Part shown: positions 42,108 to 51,284 of the stretch, in pieces | Numbering within the stretch: position 1 is the first letter of the stretch | How the letters are laid out: the number at the start of each line of letters is the position of its first letter | Assembly (NCBI RefSeq): GCF_004361815.1 | Contig: NZ_SNWA01000001.1 | Coordinates: 1,364,001-1,428,000, forward strand | DNA from: Paraburkholderia sp. BL10I2N1 | GTDB taxonomy: Bacteria > Pseudomonadota > Gammaproteobacteria > Burkholderiales > Burkholderiaceae | Length of the DNA: 64,000 nucleotides | Direction of reading: 5' to 3' | Notes under the pieces: generated by a model | What the model was told of the DNA's origin: nothing | Database searches by the model: none | What the model saw: only the letters and a program-made list of their open reading frames with translations | Translations under genes and position numbers: made by a program

Positions 42108-43082
42108 TCACGCCCGCAGCGGCCGGACACGCGCAATGATCTCCCCGACGATACCGCGCCGGAACGCCAGCACGCACGCAATGAAAATCAACCCGGTAAC
42201 GATCGTCGCCGACTCGCCAAGCGAGTTGAACCAGTCCACCCCCGTCAGCGACGCCAGCGACGCACCGATATCGCCGAGCCGATCTTCGAGCGCCACGATC
42301 AGCGCCGCACCCAGCAGCGGCCCGAACAGCGTGCCCATCCCGCCCACGAGCGTCATCAGAACCACCAGCCCCGACATCGTCCAGTACGCGTCCCCGAGTG
42401 TCTCGAAGCCAAGCACCAGCACCTTCATCGAACCCGCGAGACCCGCAAGCCCCGCGGACAGAATGAAGGCGAGCAGCTTGAAGCGATCGGTGTCGTAGCC
42501 AAGCGAGATCGCGCGCGGCTCGTTCTCCTTGATCGCGATCAGCACCTGGCCAAACGGCGAATGCACGATCCGCACGATCAGCAGGAATGCCAGCACCATC
42601 ACGACCAGCACGACGTAGTACAGCGTCAGATCCGGAACGAGGCTGAGCGCGCCGAACAGCTTGCCGCGCGGCACGCCTTGCAGGCCGTCTTCGCCATGCG
42701 TGAACGGCGCCTGCAGAAACACGAAGTACACCAGCTGCGCGAGCGCCAGCGTCACCATGGCGAAGTAGATGCCCTGCCGCCGGATCGCGAACAGTCCGAC
42801 GACAAGCCCCAGCATCGTCGCCGCAGCGGTTCCTGCGAGCACGCCCAGTTCCGGTGACAAGCCGAGTGTCTGGATTGCATAGCCGGTGGTGTACCCGGCG
42901 CTCGCGAGAAACATCGCGTGACCGAACGACAGCAGTCCCGTGTAGCCGATCAACAGATTGAATGCTGCCGCGAAGAGTGCAAAGCACAGCACCTTCATCA
43001 CGAACACCGGATAGGCGCCGACGAACGGCGCGACGATGAGCGCGATCAGCAGCAGACCGTAAAGCGCTTTTCTCTGCATCAT
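42108..43082 (-). CDS. livM: Branched-chain amino acid ABC transporter permease LivM (second system)
   Basis: 324-residue inner-membrane permease. Start MMQRKALYGLLLIALIVA, then YTGLLSFGHAMFLASAGYT typical of LivM. About eight to ten helices. Starts at ATG 43082, overlapping the livH stop (ATGATGA), so earlier in-frame starts that would lie inside livH are rejected. Last gene of the second system, in the order livG-livF-binding protein-livH-livM. Confidence 0.94.
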   Translation of the reverse strand: MMQRKALYGLLLIALIVAPFVGAYPVFVMKVLCFALFAAAFNLLIGYTGLLSFGHAMFLASAGYTTGYAIQTLGLSPELGVLAGTAAATMLGLVVGLFAIRRQGIYFAMVTLALAQLVYFVFLQAPFTHGEDGLQGVPRGKLFGALSLVPDLTLYYVVLVVMVLAFLLIVRIVHSPFGQVLIAIKENEPRAISLGYDTDRFKLLAFILSAGLAGLAGSMKVLVLGFETLGDAYWTMSGLVVLMTLVGGMGTLFGPLLGAALIVALEDRLGDIGASLASLTGVDWFNSLGESATIVTGLIFIACVLAFRRGIVGEIIARVRPLRA

Positions 43083-43963
43083 TTTTCCTTGCCGAAGAGG
43101 CCCGCCGGACGCACCAGCAGGACGAGCGCCATGATCACGAAGACGACGGTCGCCGACGCTTCCGGATAGAACACGCGCGTGAGCCCTTCGATCACACCGA
43201 GCATAAGGCCGGTGAGGATCGAACCCATGATCGAGCCCATCCCGCCGATCACGACGACGGCGAACACGGTAATGATCATCGGCTGGCCCATCAACGGCGA
43301 CACCTGGATCACCGGTGCGGCGAGCACGCCCGCAAACGCCGCGAGTGCGACGCCGAAGCCGTAGGTGAGCGTCACCATCACCGGCACGTTGACGCCGAAT
43401 GCCTCGACCAGCTTCGGGTTTTCCGTGCCTGCACGCAGATAGGCGCCAAGCCGCGTCTTTTCGATGACAAACCACGTCGCGAAACAGACGAGCAGCGACG
43501 CCAGCACAACCCACGCCCGATAGTTAGGCAGAAACATGAAGCCGAGGTTGGTCGCGCCCGACAACGCCGATGGCACGTCATACGGTTGTCCGGACGAACC
43601 ATAGATCGAGCGGAACACGCCTTCGACGACGAGCGTCAGACCGAACGTGAGCAACAGCCCATAGAGGTGATCGAGCCGGTACAGCCAGCGCAGCATCGTC
43701 CGCTCGACGAAGACACCGAACAGCCCGACGACGAGCGGTGCGAGCACCAGCATCACCCAGTAAGGCATGCCGAAATACGACAGGCCCATCCACGTGAGCA
43801 TCGCGCCGAGCATGAACAACGCTCCGTGGGCAAAGTTGATCACGTTGAGCAGGCCGAAGATCACCGCAAGGCCGAGGCTCAGAATCGCGTAGAACGAGCC
43901 GTTCACGAGCCCGAGCAGCAACTGGCTCAGCATCGCCGGCAGGGGAATGCCAAAGATATCCAT
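43079..43963 (-). CDS. livH: Branched-chain amino acid ABC transporter permease LivH (second system)
   Basis: 294-residue permease with the LivH N-terminal pattern LLLGLVNGSFYAILSLGLAVIFG and NFAHGALFMLGAM. The usual length is 290-310. Overlaps livM by four bases. A 147-base GC-rich space with small hairpins (near 44038-44055 and 44090-44107) separates it from the binding-protein gene and may favour higher binding-protein mRNA. Confidence 0.94.
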   Translation of the reverse strand: MDIFGIPLPAMLSQLLLGLVNGSFYAILSLGLAVIFGLLNVINFAHGALFMLGAMLTWMGLSYFGMPYWVMLVLAPLVVGLFGVFVERTMLRWLYRLDHLYGLLLTFGLTLVVEGVFRSIYGSSGQPYDVPSALSGATNLGFMFLPNYRAWVVLASLLVCFATWFVIEKTRLGAYLRAGTENPKLVEAFGVNVPVMVTLTYGFGVALAAFAGVLAAPVIQVSPLMGQPMIITVFAVVVIGGMGSIMGSILTGLMLGVIEGLTRVFYPEASATVVFVIMALVLLVRPAGLFGKEK

Positions 43964-44110
43964 TAAACCCGTCGTCCAGTTGAGATCGTTAGACGCGCGA
44001 ACCGGTCGGCGCGCGCGGGCCGTCGGGCGTCAGCATGCATCCCGCTTGCGCGGGACACTCGCGACGGTTCCGTCAGCCGCGCCCGCGACACGGCGGGCGT
44101 CAGCCGACGC

Positions 44111-45325
44111 TTACTTCCACAACGCGCAGCGCGACTCCGCCTTGGTGCCGAACGCCTGCTCGCCGGGGATGGTCGCGGTGATCTTGTAGTAGTCCCACGG
44201 CTCCTTCGATTCCGCCGGCGTCTTCACCTGCATCAGGTACATGTCGTGGATCATGCTGCCATCCTGACGGATATAGCCCTTCGCATAGAAGTCGTCGATC
44301 TTCTGCTTCTTCAGTTGGGCCATCACCTTGTCGGGATCCGTCGAGCCAACCGTCTGCACCGCCTTCAGGTAAGTCGTCGTCGCGGAATAGTCGGCGGCCT
44401 GCAGGCTGGATGGCATCTTCTTCATCTTGTCGAAGTACCGCTCCGCCCACTTGCGCGTGTTGGCGTCCTTGTTCCAGTACCAGCTGTCGGTCAGCACGAG
44501 GCCTTGTGTCGTCTCGAGACCCAGGCTGTGGATGTCGTCGATAAACACGAGCAAGGCTGCGATCTTCATCGACTTCGTCACGCCGAACTCCTTCGCAGCC
44601 TTGATCGAATTGATCGTGTCCCCTCCGGCATTCGCAAGGCCGAGCACCTGCGCCTTCGATCCCTGCGCCTGCAACAGGAACGACGAGAAGTCCGAGGCCG
44701 ACAGCGGATGCCGCACCGCGCCGAGCACCTGGCCGCCACTCACCTTCACCACATCCGACGTGTTCTTTTCGAGCGCCTTGCCGAACGCGTAGTCAGCCGT
44801 CAAGAAGTACCACGTCTTGCCGCCCTGCTTGGTCACCGCGGAACCCGTGCCCTTGGCAAGCGCCATCGTGTCGTAGGCGTAGTGAACCGTGTACGGCGTG
44901 CACTGCTCGTTGGTCAGGGTATCAGCGCCCGCGCCGATGTTGATGTACGGAATCTTCTTTTCGCCGGCGACCTGGCTGGTCGAAAGCGCCGTCGCCGAAT
45001 TCGTGCCGCCGATGATCGCGTTGACGCCATCGCGATCGATCCATTCACGTGCACGCGATGCCGCGATGTCCGCCTTGTTCTGGTGATCGGCATACACGAC
45101 GGTGATCGGCTTGCCGTTCACCTTGCCGCCGAAGTCGGCGACTGCCATGCGGATCGCTTCGAGCCCGCCCGGGCCGTCGATGTCCGCATAGAGGCCCGAC
45201 ATGTCTGTGATGAAACCGATCTTCACGGCATCGTCGGCTGCCCACGCGTTGCCCATCGTCAGTGCGGCGCCTGCGGCTGCCGCGAAGCAGAACGACGAAA
45301 GTCGCGCGAGTGTCTTCATTTTCAT
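44111..45325 (-). CDS. ABC transporter periplasmic binding protein (second system)
   Basis: 404-residue exported protein with signal peptide ending AWAADD, then VKIGFITDMSGLYADIDGPGG. It is a distant member of the Liv family and shares only the fold with the two paralogues upstream. Of this branch, members are often annotated for branched-chain amino acids, amides or related nitrogen compounds, so the ligand is not certain. Placed within the liv operon between livF and livH. Confidence 0.9.
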   Translation of the reverse strand: MKMKTLARLSSFCFAAAAGAALTMGNAWAADDAVKIGFITDMSGLYADIDGPGGLEAIRMAVADFGGKVNGKPITVVYADHQNKADIAASRAREWIDRDGVNAIIGGTNSATALSTSQVAGEKKIPYINIGAGADTLTNEQCTPYTVHYAYDTMALAKGTGSAVTKQGGKTWYFLTADYAFGKALEKNTSDVVKVSGGQVLGAVRHPLSASDFSSFLLQAQGSKAQVLGLANAGGDTINSIKAAKEFGVTKSMKIAALLVFIDDIHSLGLETTQGLVLTDSWYWNKDANTRKWAERYFDKMKKMPSSLQAADYSATTTYLKAVQTVGSTDPDKVMAQLKKQKIDDFYAKGYIRQDGSMIHDMYLMQVKTPAESKEPWDYYKITATIPGEQAFGTKAESRCALWK

Positions 45326-45377
45326 TCCCGTCTCCTTGGTTCCCTACATTGTTATCAGAGGCAATGCGGCGTTCGGT

Positions 45378-46136
45378 TTAGACGCCCAGCAGATCGTGCA
45401 GAACCGGCATCTTGCTTTCCAGTTCCCCTGCGCCGAAATGCTCGACGATACGGCCGTGTTCCATCACGTAAAAACGGTCAGCGAGCGGCGCCGCAAACCG
45501 GAAATTCTGTTCGACCATCACGATCGTGTAGCCGCGCGACTTCAGCGTCATGATCATGCGTGCGAGTGCCTGCACGATGACGGGTGCGAGGCCTTCGGAG
45601 ATCTCATCGAGCAGCAGCAGGTTCGCACCCGTGCGCAGAATGCGCGCGACCGCCAGCATCTGCTGCTCGCCACCCGAAAGACGCGTGCCCTGACTTGCAC
45701 GTCGCTCCTTCAGGTTCGGAAACATCGAATAGATTTCTTCGAGCGACATCGTGTGCGCAGCGTCGCCGACAGGCGGCGGCAACAGCAGGTTTTCCTCGCA
45801 CGACAGGCTCGAAAAGATGCCGCGCTCTTCAGGGCAATAGCCGATGCCGCAGTGGGCTATCTTGTGCGTGGGCATCGCGATCGTTTCACGGCCGGCGATC
45901 TGGATCGAGCCGGTGCGGCGACCGGTCAGGCCCATGATTGCACGCATCGTCGTCGTGCGGCCCGCGCCGTTGCGACCCAGCAGTGTGACGACTTCCCCCG
46001 GGTTCACCGTCAGGTCGACGCCATGCAGAATGTGGGATTCGCCATACCACGCTTGCAGACCGGCAATCTCCAGCGCGGGCACGACGCCCGCCGCGTCGCT
46101 CACTTCGGCGCTCTCGCGCTCCGCAATCGTATTCAT
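45378..46136 (-). CDS. livF: ABC transporter ATPase LivF, with Arg for the Walker-A Lys
   Basis: 252 residues, otherwise normal LivF: signature LSGGEQQMLAVARIL and Walker B LLLLDEISEGLAPV. The P-loop reads LLGRNGAGRTTTMRAI, where the invariant Lys is Arg (codon CGC, checked in the DNA at about 45970). It could be a lineage-specific P-loop variant or a weakened site. Its ATG overlaps the end of livG (46133-46136). Confidence 0.93.
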   Translation of the reverse strand: MNTIAERESAEVSDAAGVVPALEIAGLQAWYGESHILHGVDLTVNPGEVVTLLGRNGAGRTTTMRAIMGLTGRRTGSIQIAGRETIAMPTHKIAHCGIGYCPEERGIFSSLSCEENLLLPPPVGDAAHTMSLEEIYSMFPNLKERRASQGTRLSGGEQQMLAVARILRTGANLLLLDEISEGLAPVIVQALARMIMTLKSRGYTIVMVEQNFRFAAPLADRFYVMEHGRIVEHFGAGELESKMPVLHDLLGV

Positions 46137-46912
46137 GCGTGCGCTCCGGCAAGGGTGGCGTCGGCACTGCCCATATAGGCCTGCATCACGAGCGGATTCT
46201 TCGACACGTCGGCATAGCTGCCTTCGGCGAGTACTTCACCGCGTTGCAGGACCGTAATGGTGTCGGAAATGCCGGCGATGACATTCATGTTGTGTTCGAC
46301 CATCAGGATCGTGCGGCCGGCCGATACTTTCTTGATGAGCGCGGTGACCCGATCGACATCCTCGTGACCCATGCCCTGGGTCGGTTCGTCGAGCAGCATC
46401 AGTTCGGGCTCCATCGCGAGCGTCGTGGCGATTTCGAGCGCGCGCTTGCGGCCGTATGACAGCTCGACGGTCGGTGTATCGGCGAAATCCGTCAGGCCGA
46501 CCTGGGTGAGCAGGTCCATCGCGCGGTCGTCGAGTTGCCGCAGCGTGCGCTCGCTCTTCCAGAAGTGAAACGCGGTGCCGAGCGAGCGTTGCAGCCCGAT
46601 GCGCACGTTCTGCAATGCTGTCAGATGCGGAAATACGGCGGAAATCTGAAACGACCGGATGATGCCGCGCCGCGCGATCTGCGCCGGACGCTCACCTGTG
46701 ATATCGACGCCGTTGAATACGATCTGTCCCGCTGTCGGTTCGAGAAACTTTGTCAGCAGGTTGAAGCAGGTTGTCTTGCCCGCGCCATTCGGGCCGATCA
46801 ACGCATGGATGGAACCACGGCATACGCGCAGGTTCACACCGCTCACAGCGGTAAACCCCTTGAATTCCCTGGTCAGCCCGCGCGTTTCGAGAATCGTGTC
46901 GCCGAGAATCAT
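46133..46912 (-). CDS. livG: Branched-chain amino acid ABC transporter ATPase LivG (second system)
   Basis: 259 residues from ATG 46912 (MILGDTILETRGL), preceded by GGAAGGGA; an in-frame ATG at 46924 adds four residues. Walker A LIGPNGAGKTTCFNLL is normal, signature LSYGRKRALEIATTL and Walker B LMLLDEPTQGMGHEDV follow. First gene of the second liv operon; an inverted repeat lies about 90-135 bases upstream. Confidence 0.95.
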   Translation of the reverse strand: MILGDTILETRGLTREFKGFTAVSGVNLRVCRGSIHALIGPNGAGKTTCFNLLTKFLEPTAGQIVFNGVDITGERPAQIARRGIIRSFQISAVFPHLTALQNVRIGLQRSLGTAFHFWKSERTLRQLDDRAMDLLTQVGLTDFADTPTVELSYGRKRALEIATTLAMEPELMLLDEPTQGMGHEDVDRVTALIKKVSAGRTILMVEHNMNVIAGISDTITVLQRGEVLAEGSYADVSKNPLVMQAYMGSADATLAGAHA

Positions 46913-47004
46913 GTTCCCTTCCATACGGAGTAAGGCGAACCACTACGATCTTCCGCGCATGAGGCTGCGCGACGTTTTATGACGACACCCCCGTGTCGCT
47001 CGTT

Positions 47005-47047
47005 GCGTGGTGCACCAATCCGGACGGTAATCCATCCCGCACCACGC
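47005..47047. promoter_or_regulatory. Inverted repeat upstream of the second liv operon
   Basis: GCGTGGTGC (47005-47013) and GCACCACGC (47039-47047) form a perfect 9-bp inverted repeat with a 25-base spacer, the left arm running into the palindrome TGGTGCACCA. Half-sites resemble NtrC sites (TGGTGCA), which would suit nitrogen-controlled uptake, but this is only a resemblance. Confidence 0.35.
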
Positions 47048-47151
47048 AGCACGGATGCCATTGTCTCGCCAATGATGCAGCGCATTCATTGGGATTTGCA
47101 CTTAGTGTTTTATGCGCACCCGTCACAGGAATTACGCATGACCATTGCGTG

Positions 47152-48864
47152 TCATGCAATTGACACCGACGGCGGACGGTGCGTCTCCGTTTCGAGACCG
47201 GCAAGACGCGCGCGACGATCCGCGCGGATCATGTCGCTTGCGCGCTCGGCGATCATGAGGGTCGGCGAGTTCGTATTGCCCGACGTGATGTTGGGCATGA
47301 CTGATGCGTCGACGACACGCAATCCATCGACACCGATCACGCGCAGCCTGCTATCAACTACCGCCCCGGGGTCGTCGACGCTGCCCATGCGGCAGGTGCC
47401 CACCGGATGAAAGATCGTCGTGCCCACATTGCCTGCCGCCTGCTGCAGTTCTTCTTCCGTCTGGAACTGGATACCGGGCAGGATTTCTTCTGGCCGATAA
47501 CGGGCAAGCGCGGGCGCCGCGGCGATGCGTCGTGTAAGCCGCAACGCGTTGACGGCAACGTGACGGTCGTAGTCGGTCGAGAGGTAGTTCGGAGCGATCA
47601 ACGGGGGCGCATTCGGATCGCGCGATTCGATGTGGATGCTGCCGCGCGAAGTCGGACGAAGATGACACACCGATGCGGTGAACGCATTGAAGCGATGCAA
47701 CGGCTCGCCGAAACGATCGAGCGACAGCGGCTGCACGTGATACTCGAGATCGGGGCGCGTGAGCGAAGGGTCCCCGGTATCGGACTTCGCGAACGCGCCC
47801 AGTTGCGAAGGCGCCATCGACATCGGTCCGCTCTGCGTCAGCAGGTACTGCAGGCCGATCATTAGTTTGCCCCACCAGTGCGCAGACGCCGTGTTGAGCG
47901 TACGCACGCCGTCGACCTTGTACGCCATACGCAGCTGAAGATGATCCTGCAGATTTTCGCCGACGCCACGCAGATCGTGCACGACGTCCACGCCAAGATT
48001 CTGCAGACGCGCGCCGTTACCGATGCCGGACAGTTCGAGCAGTTGTGGCGAGTTGACGGCGCCCGCACTCAGCACGACTTCGCAGCGCGCTTTCGCGAAG
48101 TAGTCGGTGCCGCCGCCGCGGTACTCGACGCCGATACAGCGACGGTTTTCGAAGACGAGTCTCTCTGTCACCGCGCCGGTGATGACCGTGAGATTCGGAC
48201 GTTGTTGTGCGGGACGCAGAAAGGCCTTCGAGGCATTCCAGCGGATGCCGCGCTTCTGGTTGACATCGAAGTAGCCGACGCCGGTGTTGTCGCCGCGGTT
48301 GAAGTCATCGGTGGCGGGGATGCCGGTTTGCTGCGCGGCCTGCGCGAAGCTCTCGAGGATCTTCCACTTCAGGCGCTGTTTCTCTACGCGCCAGGGACCG
48401 CCTGCGCCATGCGATTCGCTGGCGCCGCCGTGATAGTCCTCGCTGCGTTTGAAGATGGGAAGGACGGAGTCCCATGCCCACGATGGGTCGTCAACCAGGC
48501 GCGCCCATTCGTCGTAGTCTTCGCGCTGACCGCGCATGTAGATCATGCCGTTGATCGATGAACTACCGCCCAGCACGCGTCCGCGTGGGTATGACAATGC
48601 GCGGCCGTTCAGCCCCGGTTCTTCGCGGGTTTTGTAGAGCCAGTCCGTGCGCGGGTTGCCTATGCAGTAGAGGTAGCCTACCGGGACGTGGATCCAGTGG
48701 TAGTCGTCCTTGCCGCCGGCTTCCAGAAGCAGCACGGTTACCTTCGGGTCTTCCGTCAGGCGGTTGGCGAGCACGCAGCCTGCTGTGCCTGCACCTATTA
48801 CGATGTAGTCGTATTCGCCTTCCAGCGTGCGGTTTTTGCCCGCTTCCTGCTTTGTCGTACTCAC
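47152..48864 (-). CDS. GMC-family flavin oxidoreductase (choline/alcohol dehydrogenase-like)
   Basis: 570 residues. FAD motif YIVIGAGTAGCVLANRL, GMC signature 1 around GSSSINGMIYMRGQREDYD, signature 2 GAVNSPQLLELSGIG, and C-terminal catalytic His region FHPVGTCRMG with ASVMPNITSGNTN. It oxidises an alcohol; betaine-pathway BetA is one option but no bet genes lie nearby. GTG start at 48864 with AAGGAG upstream. A longer in-frame reading to 49029 is rejected because it runs into the repeat arm. Confidence 0.92.
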   Translation of the reverse strand: MSTTKQEAGKNRTLEGEYDYIVIGAGTAGCVLANRLTEDPKVTVLLLEAGGKDDYHWIHVPVGYLYCIGNPRTDWLYKTREEPGLNGRALSYPRGRVLGGSSSINGMIYMRGQREDYDEWARLVDDPSWAWDSVLPIFKRSEDYHGGASESHGAGGPWRVEKQRLKWKILESFAQAAQQTGIPATDDFNRGDNTGVGYFDVNQKRGIRWNASKAFLRPAQQRPNLTVITGAVTERLVFENRRCIGVEYRGGGTDYFAKARCEVVLSAGAVNSPQLLELSGIGNGARLQNLGVDVVHDLRGVGENLQDHLQLRMAYKVDGVRTLNTASAHWWGKLMIGLQYLLTQSGPMSMAPSQLGAFAKSDTGDPSLTRPDLEYHVQPLSLDRFGEPLHRFNAFTASVCHLRPTSRGSIHIESRDPNAPPLIAPNYLSTDYDRHVAVNALRLTRRIAAAPALARYRPEEILPGIQFQTEEELQQAAGNVGTTIFHPVGTCRMGSVDDPGAVVDSRLRVIGVDGLRVVDASVMPNITSGNTNSPTLMIAERASDMIRADRRARLAGLETETHRPPSVSIA

Positions 48865-48930
48865 CCTCTGTCTCCTTGACGGGCCGCCGTTCGCGGCATT
48901 CGTGTTCGGGTTTTTTTCTGGTTTGCTTTT

Positions 48931-49187
48931 TTTGTTGGCCTTTCCTTGAATTGTTAGTGGTCTATTAGCGTTGCCCCTGTGCGGGGCGGCACCTACTTTT
49001 CTTTGTCCTTGCCAAAGAAAAGTAGGCAAAAGAAAGGCGCCGAAAACGTATCTCTTCCCGATGTGTGACTAACCGGGGATGGCACCCCATGAAGTGTCGT
49101 CCTCGCACAGATACGACATTGGTCCGACGCCAGACGATCCCTCGCACAGCACACTCAGTGACAAGGCACTCATCCATTCGACTCCGC
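48931..49187 (+). repeat. Left arm of a large inverted repeat (257 bp)
   Basis: Nearly identical to the reverse complement of 49360-49616; only a handful of mismatches along 257 bp. Contains a GCCCC/GGGGC hairpin (48973-48987) and a 14-bp palindrome CCTACTTTTCTTTG / CAAAGAAAAGTAGG (48992-49026). A spurious 86-codon ORF crosses it (48965-49225). No transposase motif. Confidence 0.95.
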
Positions 49188-49359
49188 GCTACGCGCGTCG
49201 CCGGGCGGTATAACACCTTCTGCATGCTCCGTTGCTATACATCCCACCGTACGTGACTCACAATCACACCACCCCGCGCCAGGCACTGTCATCGTCGCCC
49301 TGCGCACAACACGTCCGCCCTCGCCATCCCCCGAAAAACCCGTCCCCGACGCACGCAGT

Positions 49360-49616
49360 GCGGAGTCCGATGGATGAGTGCCTTGTCACAAAGTGTGCTG
49401 TGCGAGGGATGGTCTGGCGTCGGACCAATGCCGTATCTGTGCGAGGACGACACTTCATGGGGTGCCATCCCCGGTTAGTCACACATCGGGAAGAGATACG
49501 TTTTCGGCGCCTTTCTTTTGCCTACTTTTCTTTGGCAAGGACAAAGAAAAGTAGGTGCCGCCCCGCACAGGGGCAACGCTAATAGACCACTAACATTTCA
49601 AGGAAAGGCCAACAAA
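49360..49616 (-). repeat. Right arm of the large inverted repeat (257 bp)
   Basis: Inverted copy of the left arm, 172 bases away. The spacer (49188-49359) holds no convincing gene. mmsA ends 15 bases to the right, so the arm may also act as its 3' end. The reading frame MPTFLWQGQRKVG that starts in each arm is a known kind of mis-called ORF in repeats. Confidence 0.95.
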
Positions 49617-49630
49617 CAACAACGAAACCT

Positions 49631-51154
49631 TTACTTAGCCACCGGCATGGTGAACTCAGCCCCCTTGGCAATACTATCCGGCCACCGTTGCATGATGCTC
49701 TTGTACCTCGTATAGAACCTCACACCCTCTTCGCCGTACGCATGATGATCCCCAAACAGCGACCGCTTCCACCCACCAAAGGAATGCCAGGCCATCGGCA
49801 CAGGAATCGGCACATTGATCCCCACCATCCCGATCTGGATCTGCCGCGAGAACGCACGGGCCACACCTCCATCGGAGGTAAACAGCGACACCCCATTGGC
49901 AAACTCATTCGAATTGACGAGTTCAACAGCAGAAGCAAAATCCGGCACCCGGACAACACACAACACAGGCCCAAAAATCTCTTCACGATAGATCGTCATA
50001 TCAGTCTGCACGTCATCGAACAGCGTTCCGCCAAGGAAGAATCCCTGCTCGTGACCGTCAACCTGATGCCCTCGTCCGTCAACCACCAGCTTCGCACCCG
50101 CAGCCACACCCGCGTCGATGTAGCCTGCCACCTTCGCGCGATGCGCAGCGGTGACCAGCGGCCCCATCTCCGCCTCGCGATCCATCCCATTGCGGATCTT
50201 CAAGGTCTTCACCCGCGGCGTGAGACGTTCGATCAACTCGTCGGCGATATGTCCCACCGCAACAGCCACCGAGATCGCCATGCAGCGCTCGCCGGCGGAC
50301 CCATAAGCCGCGCCGATCAGCGCATCGACGGCCTGATCGAGATCGGCGTCCGGCATCACGACCAGGTGATTCTTTGCGCCGCCCAGCGCCTGCACACGCT
50401 TGCCGCGCTTCGTGCCTTCCGTGTAGATGTATTCGGCAATCGGTGTCGAGCCGACAAACGACAACGCGCTCACGTCCGGATGCGCAAGCAGCGCATCGAC
50501 CGCCACCTTGTCGCCGTGCACGACATTGAACACGCCATCGGGTAGCCCCGCTTCCTTCAGCAATTCGGCAAGCCGGATCGATGCGGACGGGTCACGCTCC
50601 GACGGCTTCAGCACAAATGTATTCCCGCACGCGATCGCGACCGGGAACATCCAGCACGGCACCATCATCGGAAAATTGAACGGAGTGATACCCACGACCA
50701 CACCCAGCGGCTGACGGAGATTCCAGTTGTCGATGCCCCCACCGATCTGGTCGGTGAAATCAGTCTTCAACAGGTTCGGAATGCCGCACGCGAATTCGAC
50801 GATCTCGATGCCGCGCATCACCTCACCCATCGCATCGGAAAACACCTTGCCATGCTCGCGCGTGATCAGCTCGGCAAGTTCGTCATGGTGACGGTCGAGC
50901 AGTTCCTTGAACTTGAACAGCACACGGGCCCGCTTGATCGGCGCGGTTTCGCTCCAGGCCGGGAACGCGGCGTTCGCGGCAGCGACGGCTGAATCGACTT
51001 CAGCGACGCTCGCAAGCGGCACGCGCGCGCTCACGCTTCCGAGCGCGGGATTGAACACGTCGGCGAAGCGGTCGCTCGTGCCTCCGATGGCGTGGCCGTT
51101 GATGACGTGCGTCAGCGCGCGCACGCGCGCCTGGTTTTGATCTGTCTCGCTCAT
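49631..51154 (-). CDS. mmsA: Methylmalonate-semialdehyde dehydrogenase (CoA-acylating)
   Basis: 507 residues, CoA-dependent aldehyde dehydrogenase that turns methylmalonate semialdehyde into propionyl-CoA in valine and inositol breakdown. Catalytic Cys in [11 protein letters not shown] (about residue 290) and the Asn region [22 protein letters not shown] fit MmsA. Start at ATG 51154 ([11 protein letters not shown]); an in-frame start at 51178 adds eight residues. Divergent from a LysR gene 130 bases away, which may regulate it. Confidence 0.94.
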   Translation of the reverse strand: MSETDQNQARVRALTHVINGHAIGGTSDRFADVFNPALGSVSARVPLASVAEVDSAVAAANAAFPAWSETAPIKRARVLFKFKELLDRHHDELAELITREHGKVFSDAMGEVMRGIEIVEFACGIPNLLKTDFTDQIGGGIDNWNLRQPLGVVVGITPFNFPMMVPCWMFPVAIACGNTFVLKPSERDPSASIRLAELLKEAGLPDGVFNVVHGDKVAVDALLAHPDVSALSFVGSTPIAEYIYTEGTKRGKRVQALGGAKNHLVVMPDADLDQAVDALIGAAYGSAGERCMAISVAVAVGHIADELIERLTPRVKTLKIRNGMDREAEMGPLVTAAHRAKVAGYIDAGVAAGAKLVVDGRGHQVDGHEQGFFLGGTLFDDVQTDMTIYREEIFGPVLCVVRVPDFASAVELVNSNEFANGVSLFTSDGGVARAFSRQIQIGMVGINVPIPVPMAWHSFGGWKRSLFGDHHAYGEEGVRFYTRYKSIMQRWPDSIAKGAEFTMPVAK

Positions 51155-51237
51155 GGTGTCCTCTTCGATGAATAACATGGTTCGCGGCCGTCTCTCGCGA
51201 CTTGCCCCAAGCGTAAGCGCGCAGGAGCCACGAAATC

Positions 51238-51257
51238 CAATGAGAAATGCTCAATTG
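51238..51257. promoter_or_regulatory. Near-palindrome in the mmsA-lysR space
   Basis: CAATGAG and CTCAATTG face each other across five bases with a one-base bulge, 28-47 bases before the LysR ATG. A LysR box T-N11-A is possible. Confidence 0.35.
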
Positions 51258-51284
51258 CGGTATAAGGCGCGCTAATATCAGGAT

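Noticed and set aside
47045..47060. Sigma54-like -24/-12 element upstream of livG on the minus strand
   Set aside because: GG and GC are 10 bases apart but the rest fits poorly, and the NtrC-like half-sites would be downstream of it.
48865..49029. N-terminal extension of the GMC protein
   Set aside because: It reads through the repeat arm; a well-placed AAGGAG and GTG start at 48864.
48965..49582. 86- and 116-codon ORFs within the inverted-repeat arms
   Set aside because: They follow the repeat, have biased composition and no ribosome site; typical mis-called ORFs in repeats.
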